Source: Enterococcus_D entomosocium
GTDB lineage: Bacteria > Bacillota > Bacilli > Lactobacillales > Enterococcaceae
NCBI RefSeq assembly: GCF_030441895.1
Contig: NZ_JARJAS010000023.1
Direction: 5' to 3' (one strand)
DNA length: 64,000 nucleotides
The notes beneath the pieces were generated by a model that was given only the letters and a program-made list of their open reading frames with translations, was not told where the DNA came from and made no database searches. Positions 42,855 through 51,167 of the stretch are shown piece after piece; positions within the stretch are counted from its first letter, which is position 1; every line of letters starts with the position of its first letter. The translations under genes were made by a program, and so were the position numbers.

Positions 42855-42900
42855 GAAAAAACTTTTTCTTCCTTACTACAAGTTACTCTCGCTCGCTTTA

Positions 42901-42955
42901 TGAAATACAAAAGAACGACTGAACCAAAGAAGTTCAGTCGTTCTTTTGTATTTCA
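42901..42955. terminator. 24-bp perfect inverted repeat
   Basis: Positions 42901-42924 are the exact reverse complement of 42932-42955, with a 7-nt loop. The arms carry an internal T4/A4 but no long T tail. It sits between the ACT pseudogene (plus) and the predicted small RNA (minus), and would end either transcript. Confidence 0.7.
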
Positions 42956-43049
42956 CTTGTCGTTGAAGAAAGATAAGAGTACTAGGTATCCCAAATAAAA
43001 GACTTCCCCAAGCTTTCATCTGCCCCAGTACTCTTCATTGCTCGTTGTT
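42901..43049 (-). ncRNA. Predicted small RNA A (repeat-element copy 1)
   Basis: A 62-nt element (42975-43036) shares its outer stem AAGAGTACT/AGTACTCTT and the 15-nt core CTTGGGGAAGTCTTT with a second copy at 53298-53360. Spacing is matched: core to stem 15 nt in both, and the far side 23 versus 24. Its own promoter lies directly upstream and the 24-bp inverted repeat downstream. A transcript of about 150 nt is predicted. No known RNA family is recognised. Confidence 0.5.
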
Positions 43050-43055
43050 AAGATA

Positions 43056-43084
43056 ATCATAATACAAAAATGATTTTTATTCAA
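43056..43084 (-). promoter_or_regulatory. Promoter of small RNA A
   Basis: Minus strand: TTGAAT (43079-43084), 17-bp spacer, TATGAT (43056-43061), 20 bp before the conserved element. The rest of 43085-43270 is AT-rich; it contains one hairpin, GAGGTC...GACCTC, around 43188-43226. Confidence 0.6.
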
Positions 43085-43274
43085 TAAATATGTCTATAAA
43101 TTACATTAAATACCTTTTTATGACAATTTATAAGGTTTTCAATTCATTTCTAATAACATCTCTCCAATTTCTATTTATATTCTGAAGAGGTCCTTTAGCT
43201 TCGCTCCTAAGTGAATGACCTCTTAAAAAGAGACATTCTTGTTTCCTAAGTATTGAATTTGAGCGATTTTTGTC

Positions 43275-43303
43275 TTGTCAATCTCGCGTTCCCATGCTAA
43301 CAT
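43275..43303 (+). promoter_or_regulatory. Promoter of enolase-superfamily gene
   Basis: TTGTCA (43275-43280), 17-bp spacer, TAACAT (43298-43303). The cre repeats begin 4 bp after the -10. Confidence 0.55.
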
Positions 43304-43307
43304 AATT

Positions 43308-43345
43308 ATGCAAACGTTAACATTAAAATGCACACGTGAACATTA
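43308..43345 (+). promoter_or_regulatory. Tandem cre sites (CcpA operator)
   Basis: Two 18-bp direct repeats at 20-bp period: 43308-43325 and 43328-43345. ATGCAAACGTTAACA fits the cre consensus WTGNAANCGNWWNCA fully; ATGCACACGTGAACA differs at two positions. Placed at the transcription start, they should repress during growth on glucose. Confidence 0.75.
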
Positions 43346-43363
43346 GTTTGAGGAGGATTTTTA

Positions 43364-44464
43364 ATGGCAAAAATTACAGATGTACAAACAGCGTATTATC
43401 GGATACCTCTTCCGGAAATCATGGAAGATGCGAAGCACGGCTTACACACCCACTTTGAAGTGCCTATCGTCAAGATCGTTACTGATGAGGGACGTGAAGG
43501 TGTGGGCTATACGTATACTGGTGGCTTCGGTGGCGAATCGATTGCCAAACTGATCGACAAAGAACTAAAAGCAATCCTTTTAGGGAAAGATCCAGCATGT
43601 GTGGAGGCCTTGTGGGATCAGATGAACTGGGGCATTCACTATGTTGCCAGAGGCGGTTTAGCGAGTTTCGCCATTGCGGCTTGTGATATTGCCTTATGGG
43701 ACTTACGCGCGAAAAAAGCACAAGAACCCCTCTACAAACTTTTAGGCGGCGCAAGTAACAAAGTCAAATGCTATGGTGGTGCGATCGATCTAAACTTTTC
43801 TCTTGAAAAACTCTTAGCCAATAATCAAAAATATTTAGACATGGGATTAAAAGCGGTCAAAATCAAATTGGGTCAAAAAACACTTGCCGAAGATATTGCT
43901 CGAATAAAAGCGGTCAGAGAATTGATTGGTCCCGATGTTGTCTTTATGGTGGATGCCAACATGAGCTGGTCTGTTGAAAAAGCAATCAAAGCCGCTAAAC
44001 TGATAGCGCCTTATGACATTTTGTTCCTTGAAGAACCAACAATCCCCGAAGATTACGAAGGCTACGCTCGTATCGCTAAAGAAGGGCAAATTGCGGTCGC
44101 AGGCGGGGAAAACTTGCGCACCCCTATTGAGTTTGCTCATATGATCAAATATGGCAATGTCGATTTTCCACAACCCGACGCTTCCAATTGCGGTGGGATC
44201 ACCGGCTGGTTGAAAATTGCTGCCTTAACACAAACAAGTAACTTATCTGTTTCTACACATGGCATGCAGGAATTACACGTCAGTCTACTGGCGGCGATGC
44301 CTAATGCTGGGTATCTTGAAATGCACAGTTTTCCAATCGATCAATACACCACGAGACCATTAGTGATCGATCCATCCGATGGCTGTGCGATTGCACCAGA
44401 AGAACCAGGGATTGGTGTCATATTTGACTGGGAGAAACTTGCTCCTCATAAACAACCCTTTTAA
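43364..44464 (+). CDS. Mandelate racemase/muconate lactonizing family enzyme
   Basis: 366-residue enolase-superfamily enzyme. N-terminal capping domain, then a barrel with KIKLG (catalytic Lys pair region), metal ligands in VDANMSW, LEEPT and AGGENLRT, and a His in VSTHGMQELH. This KxK plus His layout fits acid-sugar dehydratases or racemases, but the substrate cannot be named. AGGAGG before ATG. It is alone between cre sites and a strong terminator; divergent catabolic partners are not visible. Confidence 0.85.
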   Translation: MAKITDVQTAYYRIPLPEIMEDAKHGLHTHFEVPIVKIVTDEGREGVGYTYTGGFGGESIAKLIDKELKAILLGKDPACVEALWDQMNWGIHYVARGGLASFAIAACDIALWDLRAKKAQEPLYKLLGGASNKVKCYGGAIDLNFSLEKLLANNQKYLDMGLKAVKIKLGQKTLAEDIARIKAVRELIGPDVVFMVDANMSWSVEKAIKAAKLIAPYDILFLEEPTIPEDYEGYARIAKEGQIAVAGGENLRTPIEFAHMIKYGNVDFPQPDASNCGGITGWLKIAALTQTSNLSVSTHGMQELHVSLLAAMPNAGYLEMHSFPIDQYTTRPLVIDPSDGCAIAPEEPGIGVIFDWEKLAPHKQPF

Positions 44465-44466
44465 CT

Positions 44467-44517
44467 GAAAACCCACGATTATTTCCTTTAGGATTAGGAA
44501 ATAATCGTGGGTTTTTA
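44467..44517. terminator. Bidirectional terminator
   Basis: Perfect 20-bp hairpin AAAACCCACGATTATTTCCT and its complement (44467-44486, 44496-44516) between convergent genes. Confidence 0.92.
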
Positions 44518-45933
44518 TTACAGAATCAATGGTTTTTCTTCAAATGGAAGCCACCGTTCATCAATAAGGGAACGATACCAAGCGGCTGATTTTTTTAATG
44601 ACCGGGTCCGTTCTTCATTTAACTCAATTCGGACGAGACCATAGCGGTTCTTAAATGCATTCATAGGTGAAACACAATCGGTAAATGCCCAAAGCATATA
44701 GCCTTCGCAGTTGGCGCCTTCCTCGACGGCTTTTAGCAGCCAGTAAAGATGTTCGGTAATAAACTGAATCCGATAATCATCTTGGACTTGACCTGTGGCA
44801 TCCATATACTGTTCTTCATTTTCCCGCCCCATACCATTTTCAGTGATCAGCCATGGAATATTGCCATAATTCTCTTTAAGATAATTAGCCATATCGTACA
44901 TGACCTTCGGATAGATTTCCCAGCCACGAGAGTTATTCATTTGTTTTCCTGGCAAATCAAAGGTCTCATAAAACATTTCTGGATGAAATGGTGTATCCGA
45001 ATGCCATTGATATCGTGGTGCCCGCACGCGTTTCGGGTAGTACTGATTGACACCTAAGAAATCCACCGTATGGGTGCGGATCGTTTCCAGATCTTCTTCT
45101 GTCGGATCAAAGTAGATGCCATAGGTTTGGCAAAGTGTGATAAGTTCCTCTGGATAATGACCTTTGACCATTGGATCAAAAAAGATCCGGTTGAAAAAGA
45201 GATCATACATTTTTTGCGCGTTTTGATCCTCCGGTGAGGAAGAGCGTGCGTAAACCATTTCTGGATTCAGCACACAACCGATGCGCCCCTCATAGCCTTT
45301 TTCATGATAGGCAGCTACTGCTTGGGCGGATGCCAATACTTTGTGATAGTTCCAAAGCATCCATTTTTTCGTATTTTGTTCATGGGGCCAGCGAATCGCG
45401 TCAAGATAACAACGAGTCTGAATAACGATCGGCTCATTGAAGGTGAACCACTGTTTGACTCGATCACCGTAACGCTCGAAGGCGATTTCGGCATAACGGG
45501 TATATAGATCGACCACTTTCCGCGAGCTCCAGCCATCATAGGCATCCATCAAACTAGCTGGCAGTTCATAATGTTCCAAACAAAGCATCGGTTCGACCCC
45601 AGCGGCAATCAACTGATCAATGAGCTGATCGATATGTGCAGCATAGTCTTCATCAACGATCAATTGTTCATGGTCGGTAAAGAAGCGCGCCCAGTTGATC
45701 GATGTTCGATAATGGGTCAAATGAACTTCTTGCATCAGTTGGATATCTTCCGAAAACTTTTCCATAAAATTCGTCGCAATAGCCGGCCCATAGCCATTAT
45801 GCCAAACAAATCGTTCTTCTTTGTACCAGCGGTCGAGATACGAATCTTGCCCTTCTTTCTTTCCCTGCCAGCCTTCTGTCTGCCAAGCAGACGAAGCAGC
45901 GCCTAAAATAAATGTCTCAGGTATTTTTACCAT
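44518..45933 (-). CDS. Glycoside hydrolase family 1 (6-phospho-beta-glucosidase type)
   Basis: 471 residues. Acid/base Glu in WFTFNEP and nucleophile Glu in LITENGMG, N-terminal ILGAASSAWQTEGW, C-terminal GYMLWAFTDC. Coupling with a PTS IIC gene upstream on the same strand (15-bp gap) suggests a phosphorylated beta-glucoside substrate. It is the second gene of that operon; the divergent GntR/UTRA protein probably controls it. Confidence 0.9.
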   Translation of the reverse strand: MVKIPETFILGAASSAWQTEGWQGKKEGQDSYLDRWYKEERFVWHNGYGPAIATNFMEKFSEDIQLMQEVHLTHYRTSINWARFFTDHEQLIVDEDYAAHIDQLIDQLIAAGVEPMLCLEHYELPASLMDAYDGWSSRKVVDLYTRYAEIAFERYGDRVKQWFTFNEPIVIQTRCYLDAIRWPHEQNTKKWMLWNYHKVLASAQAVAAYHEKGYEGRIGCVLNPEMVYARSSSPEDQNAQKMYDLFFNRIFFDPMVKGHYPEELITLCQTYGIYFDPTEEDLETIRTHTVDFLGVNQYYPKRVRAPRYQWHSDTPFHPEMFYETFDLPGKQMNNSRGWEIYPKVMYDMANYLKENYGNIPWLITENGMGRENEEQYMDATGQVQDDYRIQFITEHLYWLLKAVEEGANCEGYMLWAFTDCVSPMNAFKNRYGLVRIELNEERTRSLKKSAAWYRSLIDERWLPFEEKPLIL

Positions 45934-45948
45934 TTTTGCAAAACTCCT

Positions 45949-47253
45949 TTATGCAACTTCATTGGTCGTACGATTCATTACCAAAACAAAAGGCAGATAG
46001 ATCAAAATCGCTACGATAATACAGATCACTTGCGTGATGACAGCCCCGATATCCCCAGCAGTAGCTAGATATGCATTGACGATCGGTGGCATCGGCCATG
46101 GGACCATTACCACCGCTTTAGCGGCAAAGCCTAGGCTTGTCGCCACGTACCCAATCGTTCCTGTTACTAACGGTGTGAGGATAAAGGGAATCGCCAAAAT
46201 GGGATTCAGCATGATCGGCATTCCGAAGATCACTGGCTCATTGATATTGAAAATCCCAGGTGCTAATGACAATTTAGTGATTTGGCGCATATCCTCTCGT
46301 TTACCGACGATCAAAATCGCAATCAGCAAACCAATCGTCACGCCAGATCCGCCCATACTCATATACATATCCCAAAACGGCATCGTAATGATATTGGGTA
46401 CTTCTTTTCCAGCTTCAAAGGCTTCCGTGTTGACGGCAATCGCTGCCAATAACAATGGTTCTCGAATGGGTTTGACCATCTGGTTCCCATGAATCCCGAT
46501 CACCCAAAAGACTTGTGCGATAAACATCAACAACAAGATGCCTGGTAAGCCTTGAACGATTCCTTCCAGTGGGCGTTGAACCACGTTGTAGATGATATCG
46601 TAAGCATACATTCCTGTGAGCGCCTTGATAGCAAAACCAGCGGTGGCGATGATGGTCACGGTGAAAATCGTTGGAAACAATGCCGAAAAACTTGCCGAAA
46701 CATTCCCTGGAACACTATCAGGCATCGTGATCTGCAGCCGTTTTTGTCTTCCTAGCCACGCATAAAGCTCGATGGAAACGATCGCAACGAACATGCCTAA
46801 AAATAGACCTTTCGTGTCCGTGTATTGCTTAGCCAGCACGTTTTCGGCAACCACCGTCGCATCTTCGTGCAAAAATTCAAAGATCATTGGATTAACAGAA
46901 AGATAAGACATCACGGCGATGATTCCTGGAAAGACCCCAGAAATCTTATTTAGTTTTGCTAGCTCAATCCCAATCAGAAACACTGCATAGATCGTTAAGA
47001 AACTCAATGTCACATAACTGACCGCAGATGAGATTGGTTTTAAACTTTCTAAAAAGCGCAGTACCTCGATTTGTGCCAATCCATTTTCAGCATCAAAAAC
47101 CATTGCTGAAAATAATGTACCAAATGCCCCTGTAATGATTACTGGAATCAAAGCAGCAAAGGCATTTTTAATGACCATGATGTAGCGTAAATTGTTGATC
47201 CTGTTGGCAAATTTTCCCAAAACGTCAGCGAGTCGATCCATAAATCCTTGCAT
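45949..47253 (-). CDS. PTS EIIC, lactose/cellobiose family
   Basis: 434-residue membrane permease of the sugar phosphotransferase system, about 8-10 helices. Family markers: MVIKNAFAALIPVIITGAFG near the N-terminus, WVIGIHGNQMVKPI, and GIFNINEPVIFGMPIMLNP (the conserved NEP sugar-site motif). No IIA or IIB gene is nearby, so it must borrow these from other loci. AGGAGG before ATG. First gene of the operon with GH1. Confidence 0.92.
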   Translation of the reverse strand: MQGFMDRLADVLGKFANRINNLRYIMVIKNAFAALIPVIITGAFGTLFSAMVFDAENGLAQIEVLRFLESLKPISSAVSYVTLSFLTIYAVFLIGIELAKLNKISGVFPGIIAVMSYLSVNPMIFEFLHEDATVVAENVLAKQYTDTKGLFLGMFVAIVSIELYAWLGRQKRLQITMPDSVPGNVSASFSALFPTIFTVTIIATAGFAIKALTGMYAYDIIYNVVQRPLEGIVQGLPGILLLMFIAQVFWVIGIHGNQMVKPIREPLLLAAIAVNTEAFEAGKEVPNIITMPFWDMYMSMGGSGVTIGLLIAILIVGKREDMRQITKLSLAPGIFNINEPVIFGMPIMLNPILAIPFILTPLVTGTIGYVATSLGFAAKAVVMVPWPMPPIVNAYLATAGDIGAVITQVICIIVAILIYLPFVLVMNRTTNEVA

Positions 47254-47286
47254 AAAACTCCCTCCTATACCCTATTCTTCAATTGA

Positions 47287-47314
47287 TAGAAAACGATTAC
47301 ATTGCAAATGTAAT
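47287..47314. promoter_or_regulatory. cre-like site and palindromic operator
   Basis: TAGAAAACGATTACA (47287-47301) matches cre at all but one fixed position. It overlaps a perfect 8-bp inverted repeat ATTACATT-gca-AATGTAAT (47296-47314), a likely binding site for the divergent GntR regulator. Confidence 0.55.
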
Positions 47315-47359
47315 TCATTTCTTGAAGAATGTAAACGCAGGAAAAGCCTTTAAAACAGG

Positions 47360-47385
47360 GTATGTAAAGCTCCACGTTTACATAC
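47360..47385. promoter_or_regulatory. Second palindrome in GntR-PTS spacer
   Basis: GTATGTAAA and TTTACATAC (9 bp perfect, 8-nt spacer), sharing ATGTAA with the first operator. It is 39 bp upstream of the GntR start, so it may serve autoregulation. Confidence 0.5.
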
Positions 47386-47423
47386 TTCGTTTTATCACTT
47401 ATTATTATTTTGAGGTGAAGCAA

Positions 47424-48125
47424 ATGGCGAACTACCATGACATCGCTGCCGATTTACGGAGCAAAATCAATCACGGGTTTTACGAAGAAGAGAAAAAATT
47501 GCCGAAGCAATCCGAACTGGCTGCGGATTATCAAACGAGCCGCGTGACGATTCAAAAAGCATTGAATATTTTACAAATGGAAGGCATTATTTACGGTAAA
47601 AAAGGCACGGGTACGTTTATCAGCGATTCCTATTCAACCTTCGATTACAACGCCAAGATCAATCGCGGGCTGACCAAGCGCCTTGGAGAAACAGGAAAGA
47701 TCACCAGCAAGATCATTTCTTTTGCCATTCTTTTTCCCGATGAGAAAGAACAAGAAAAACTAAACATTCGCAGTGACCAGCAAATTTATGATATCGTTCG
47801 TTTGCGTCTATTTGACGATATACCCGTTGTTTTAGAATATACCATCATGCCGCTTCATGTCATTCCTGGCATTACCGAAGAAGTCTTAGCCTCTTCCGTC
47901 TATAGCTACATCACGAACCAACTCCACTCCTCGATTGGAACATCTGTCCGTCGTATCAAAGCGGATCGTGCAGACACCTACGACCAGCAATACCTAGCTT
48001 GTGCTGCCACCGATCCCATTTTAGAAGTGGAACAAACGGTTTACCTCGGCGATGGGACGCCTTTTGAATTTTCCCAATCACGGCACCGCTATGATATGGG
48101 GGATTTTATTGTTGTAAATAATTAA
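47424..48125 (+). CDS. GntR/UTRA-family sugar regulator
   Basis: 233 residues starting MANYHDIAADLRSKI after GAGGTGAAG; the open frame runs 47 codons further upstream over the operator region and is not used. N-terminal winged helix (about 1-70: LPKQSELAADYQTSRVTIQKALNILQ, GIIYGKKGTGTF), then UTRA ligand domain (about 90-230), which binds a phosphosugar in relatives. Divergent from PTS-GH1, its probable target. Confidence 0.88.
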   Translation: MANYHDIAADLRSKINHGFYEEEKKLPKQSELAADYQTSRVTIQKALNILQMEGIIYGKKGTGTFISDSYSTFDYNAKINRGLTKRLGETGKITSKIISFAILFPDEKEQEKLNIRSDQQIYDIVRLRLFDDIPVVLEYTIMPLHVIPGITEEVLASSVYSYITNQLHSSIGTSVRRIKADRADTYDQQYLACAATDPILEVEQTVYLGDGTPFEFSQSRHRYDMGDFIVVNN

Positions 48126-48175
48126 TACGCTGCGTATCGATCCTCACTCAGAGGCACTCGATACGCAGCGTATTT
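48124..48175. terminator. Bidirectional terminator
   Basis: 17-bp perfect hairpin (48124-48140, 48158-48174) between convergent GntR and hydrolase genes; GATACGCAGCGTATT in the 3' arm. Confidence 0.85.
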
Positions 48176-48942
48176 TACTTAAAATACTGCTGATAGACTG
48201 TTTGACCAATTTCTCTTAGCCAACTGATCCCTCGGCCACTACCGGCTTTATCATAGGAAAATGCCGCAATGATGATCGTCGTTTCATTGGCTTGTAAATA
48301 TGCTACATCGTGTTCGATGCGGTCAAGACGACCTGTCTTATTAAAAATGCGGCAAGAAGGCTGCGCAGTTTCAGCAAAATTCCCCGCTAATCCATCTTGA
48401 AATTGCTGCTGATTTAAAGGTGAAAATCCTAGTGCAGCTTCTTCTCGTTCCACACACCTTAGTAGCAGTTTGGCAGCCACCGAGGGTGTCAAGCGGTTCT
48501 CTTTGTCTTTGATCGGTCGCATCATATACCGTTCAAATTGGATCTCCGGCTCCTGAATCCATGCCTGAAGCGTGGGCAACCCTACTAAGTCCAATAGTAC
48601 ATTGGTCGCAGTATTATCAGATACGGCGATCATTGCCGTGAGAAGTTCACTGATGGTCCAACCTTTCTTCTGAGGAAAAAGACGGATCACCCCAGCACCC
48701 CCTGTCAGATCAACAGGGCTCACACAAATTACCTGTTGGGGATCGATCTTTTTTTCGATGATTTGTTCAAGATAATACGCGTACAAAACAAGCTTACTAA
48801 TACTCGCTGCCGAAAACGACTTTTGACCCTGATTGTCAACAAGACATTCCGTTGGCGTACCGATCCATACCCCCATTTCCAACGTTGCCTGGTAGTTTTT
48901 TAGAATAGGATCAATTGCTACACGCAAGTCATCTTTTCCCAT
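48175..48942 (-). CDS. Class A beta-lactamase-fold serine hydrolase
   Basis: 255 residues, no signal peptide, so probably cytosolic. SxxK motif SISK about 47-50, SDN in AVSDNTATN, KTG in FNKTGRLD. The omega-loop Glu/Asn pair of true beta-lactamases is not evident. Last gene of a muropeptide cluster after NlpC/P60, so a D-Ala or L,D-peptide amidase-like role is possible, not antibiotic resistance. ATG chosen over TTG by AAAGGGG spacing. Confidence 0.75.
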   Translation of the reverse strand: MGKDDLRVAIDPILKNYQATLEMGVWIGTPTECLVDNQGQKSFSAASISKLVLYAYYLEQIIEKKIDPQQVICVSPVDLTGGAGVIRLFPQKKGWTISELLTAMIAVSDNTATNVLLDLVGLPTLQAWIQEPEIQFERYMMRPIKDKENRLTPSVAAKLLLRCVEREEAALGFSPLNQQQFQDGLAGNFAETAQPSCRIFNKTGRLDRIEHDVAYLQANETTIIIAAFSYDKAGSGRGISWLREIGQTVYQQYFK

Positions 48943-48978
48943 CAAATGCCCCTTTCCTTATGATCATGAAAAAAATGT

Positions 48979-49890
48979 TCATGAGCATTCCTGTGATTCA
49001 TTCGGTTGGTTTTGCCAATAACGCGCCACAACTGCGAGCTCTGGTTCATAATTAGAGCCAGTGATTTTGGTTTTCATGACCCGTGACCCAGGTGTTCTTG
49101 AATGAATCATTTCGTCATCCCCCAAATATAGACCGACATGATGGACTTCGCCTTTTCCTTCTTCATAAGCAAACAACAGCAGATCCCCTGGTTGTGCCTG
49201 ACTGTAAGGTACGATGTTTGCTTGTTGTGCTTGCTCGATCGTATCTCGGGGGATTAAAATACCATGAAGTCGATGCAGCGAATACATGAATCCAGAACAG
49301 TCAAAGCCACTGCCGCTAATGCCTGCCCAGACATAGGGCTGGTTTATAAATTGTTCTGCCAAGGCTATTATTTTTTCTGGGAGCTTTGCCCATGTGTCCG
49401 ATAGGACGTGAGCAAAAGCTTTAGCGATCGTTGCTGGTCCATTAGGCGTAGCCACTTGATAGGAATCTGCGGTTTCCCCAACAAGTGGTAAAACTGTTCC
49501 AAAAGAAACGAGTCGTGTGGTCGAGTCAAAAACAAGCACGGCTTCTTTTACAATCACACCAATCCTTCTTTTAGCTATTGCATAGTCTGGTGGCAATGGC
49601 TTCAATACCTCGTTCGGCAGATAACCAAGATACCCGAGTGGGTGTTTATTGCTTATTTGATCCAAGACGATCACATGGGACCAACCATCCGTTTGGGCGA
49701 TGACTTCTACAATCGTCCCATATAATACTTCGGAGTCCACTAAGCTTTCCTGATAAAGCCGCATCGTATCTTCATCAGTCAAAAAAGTGTGCAGTGCTTC
49801 TAAAGGAAATGCTTTGATTTTTGCTAGTACTTTGTTTTCTTTGGGTTCCTTCCATAAGAAGGAAGAGCCAGCCTGAACAATTTGTTTCAT
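48979..49890 (-). CDS. NlpC/P60 peptidase, YkfC-like
   Basis: 303 residues: two SH3-like regions (about 1-160) followed by an NlpC/P60 domain with catalytic Cys in GSGFDCSGFMY, His in HHVGLYLG and a third polar residue in MIHSRTPGSR. YkfC of Bacillus cleaves gamma-D-Glu-diamino acid bonds in cell-wall peptides. No signal peptide, in keeping with use of imported muropeptides. AGGAG before ATG. Between epimerase and hydrolase. Confidence 0.87.
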   Translation of the reverse strand: MKQIVQAGSSFLWKEPKENKVLAKIKAFPLEALHTFLTDEDTMRLYQESLVDSEVLYGTIVEVIAQTDGWSHVIVLDQISNKHPLGYLGYLPNEVLKPLPPDYAIAKRRIGVIVKEAVLVFDSTTRLVSFGTVLPLVGETADSYQVATPNGPATIAKAFAHVLSDTWAKLPEKIIALAEQFINQPYVWAGISGSGFDCSGFMYSLHRLHGILIPRDTIEQAQQANIVPYSQAQPGDLLLFAYEEGKGEVHHVGLYLGDDEMIHSRTPGSRVMKTKITGSNYEPELAVVARYWQNQPNESQECS

Positions 49891-49911
49891 CTTTGCTCCT
49901 CTTATAACTGT

Positions 49912-50985
49912 TTATTCGTTGATTCCTAGTCCGATGCGTTCGGTGACGCTCAAGCTTCCTGGACGCTGAAGAATCCCTTGCATTTCAGGGGAAGTCGTTT
50001 GGGTCTCCCACATAAAAGGAACATCCAGATCATAAAATTGGACATCCGCCATCCCCAAGGCAAAATGGGCGGCTGCAGCCATTCCCCCATACCCTTCAAT
50101 CATCGAACCGACCATCACCGGCATTTGATGCTCTTTTGCCAATTGATAAATTTTTTGTCCCTCTTTGATCCCGCCGCTTTTCATCAATTTAATGTTCATA
50201 TAATCGCAGCAGTTTTCAGCAATCAAACGTTTGGCATCCTCATAGGAAAAAAGACTTTCGTCTGCCATGATCGGAATCGTCGTCCGAGCAGTCACATAGC
50301 TAAGTCCAGCAAAATCATTGGCTTTGACGGGTTGCTCAACAAACTCGATCGGAATGTCTTGCCATTGGTCTAAAATCTGCACCGCTTCTTCTTTGGTCCA
50401 GCCTTGATTGGCATCAATTCGAAAGGGGATCTTTCCTGCCAAACGTTCATTGATGCGGCGAATTTTCGCAACCTCCTCTTCGATCGCGTCTACTCCCAGT
50501 TTGATTTTCAAGGAGCGAAATCCCGCCTGGACTTTCACTTGCGCATCCTGCAGCATCTGTTCCTGTGAACCAACACTGATCGTATAGTCGGTTGTCAGTG
50601 TATTGGCAGAACCACCTAAATAGCGGTAAAGCGGTAAGTTAGCTACTTTAGCCAGTGCATCGTGCATAGCGATATCGATCGCCGCTTTAGGGCTCGTATG
50701 ATGCTGGATCAACGCATGAAGCTCATCCATTACCAGCAATTGGGCATCTACCTTTCTACCTAACAGGAAAGGGGCAAAAACAGTTTCGATATCTTTTAAA
50801 ATACTTTCTTTCGTGTCACCGGTGATCACTTCGGTAGGTGCTGCTTCTCCGATGCCAACGATCCCATTATCAAAAGAAAGCAGCACTCGAATCACTTCGA
50901 CGGCGTGCACTTCTCTGAGCGCCGTTTTAAACGGTGCATTCAGCTGGATCGGAATTCGTTTGGTTTCAACTGCTGTGATTTTCAT
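49912..50985 (-). CDS. L-Ala-D/L-Glu epimerase
   Basis: 357-residue enolase-superfamily dipeptide epimerase. KIKLG (Lys pair) in the barrel, metal ligands in RIDANQGW, VEQPV, MADES, second Lys in MNIKLMKSGG, and the DLDVPF motif that holds the dipeptide amine in this group. Converts L-Ala-D-Glu from muropeptides to L-Ala-L-Glu. ATG chosen by GGGAGG spacing; the frame is open five codons earlier. Part of the muropeptide operon. Confidence 0.88.
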   Translation of the reverse strand: MKITAVETKRIPIQLNAPFKTALREVHAVEVIRVLLSFDNGIVGIGEAAPTEVITGDTKESILKDIETVFAPFLLGRKVDAQLLVMDELHALIQHHTSPKAAIDIAMHDALAKVANLPLYRYLGGSANTLTTDYTISVGSQEQMLQDAQVKVQAGFRSLKIKLGVDAIEEEVAKIRRINERLAGKIPFRIDANQGWTKEEAVQILDQWQDIPIEFVEQPVKANDFAGLSYVTARTTIPIMADESLFSYEDAKRLIAENCCDYMNIKLMKSGGIKEGQKIYQLAKEHQMPVMVGSMIEGYGGMAAAAHFALGMADVQFYDLDVPFMWETQTTSPEMQGILQRPGSLSVTERIGLGINE

Positions 50986-51004
50986 TGGTGTTCCTCCCAA
51001 AAGG

Positions 51005-51070
51005 AAAAGCCGTTCTTATCTAGCTGGAATGAATGATTCCTCTTCACTGCTAGATAAAGAACGGCTTTAT
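51005..51070 (-). terminator. Attenuator-like hairpin between oppA and epimerase genes
   Basis: AAAGCCGTTCTTATCTAGC (with one bulge) pairs with GCTAGATAAAGAACGGCTTT, and GGAAT/ATTCC forms an inner stem. After it, on the minus strand, TTTTCCTTTT is a poor U tract, so partial read-through is likely. Confidence 0.6.
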
Positions 51071-51167
51071 TCCTTGCTCTAGTTGCTGAACGCTTGGCGT
51101 TCCTCTTTTCTGCAGTACTGTTTGACTACGTCAGTCGGTAGATGTATGAAAGAATTGTTTTTTTTAC

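Noticed and set aside
48175..48942. True secreted beta-lactamase
   Set aside because: No signal peptide and no clear omega-loop Glu/Asn; context is muropeptide metabolism.
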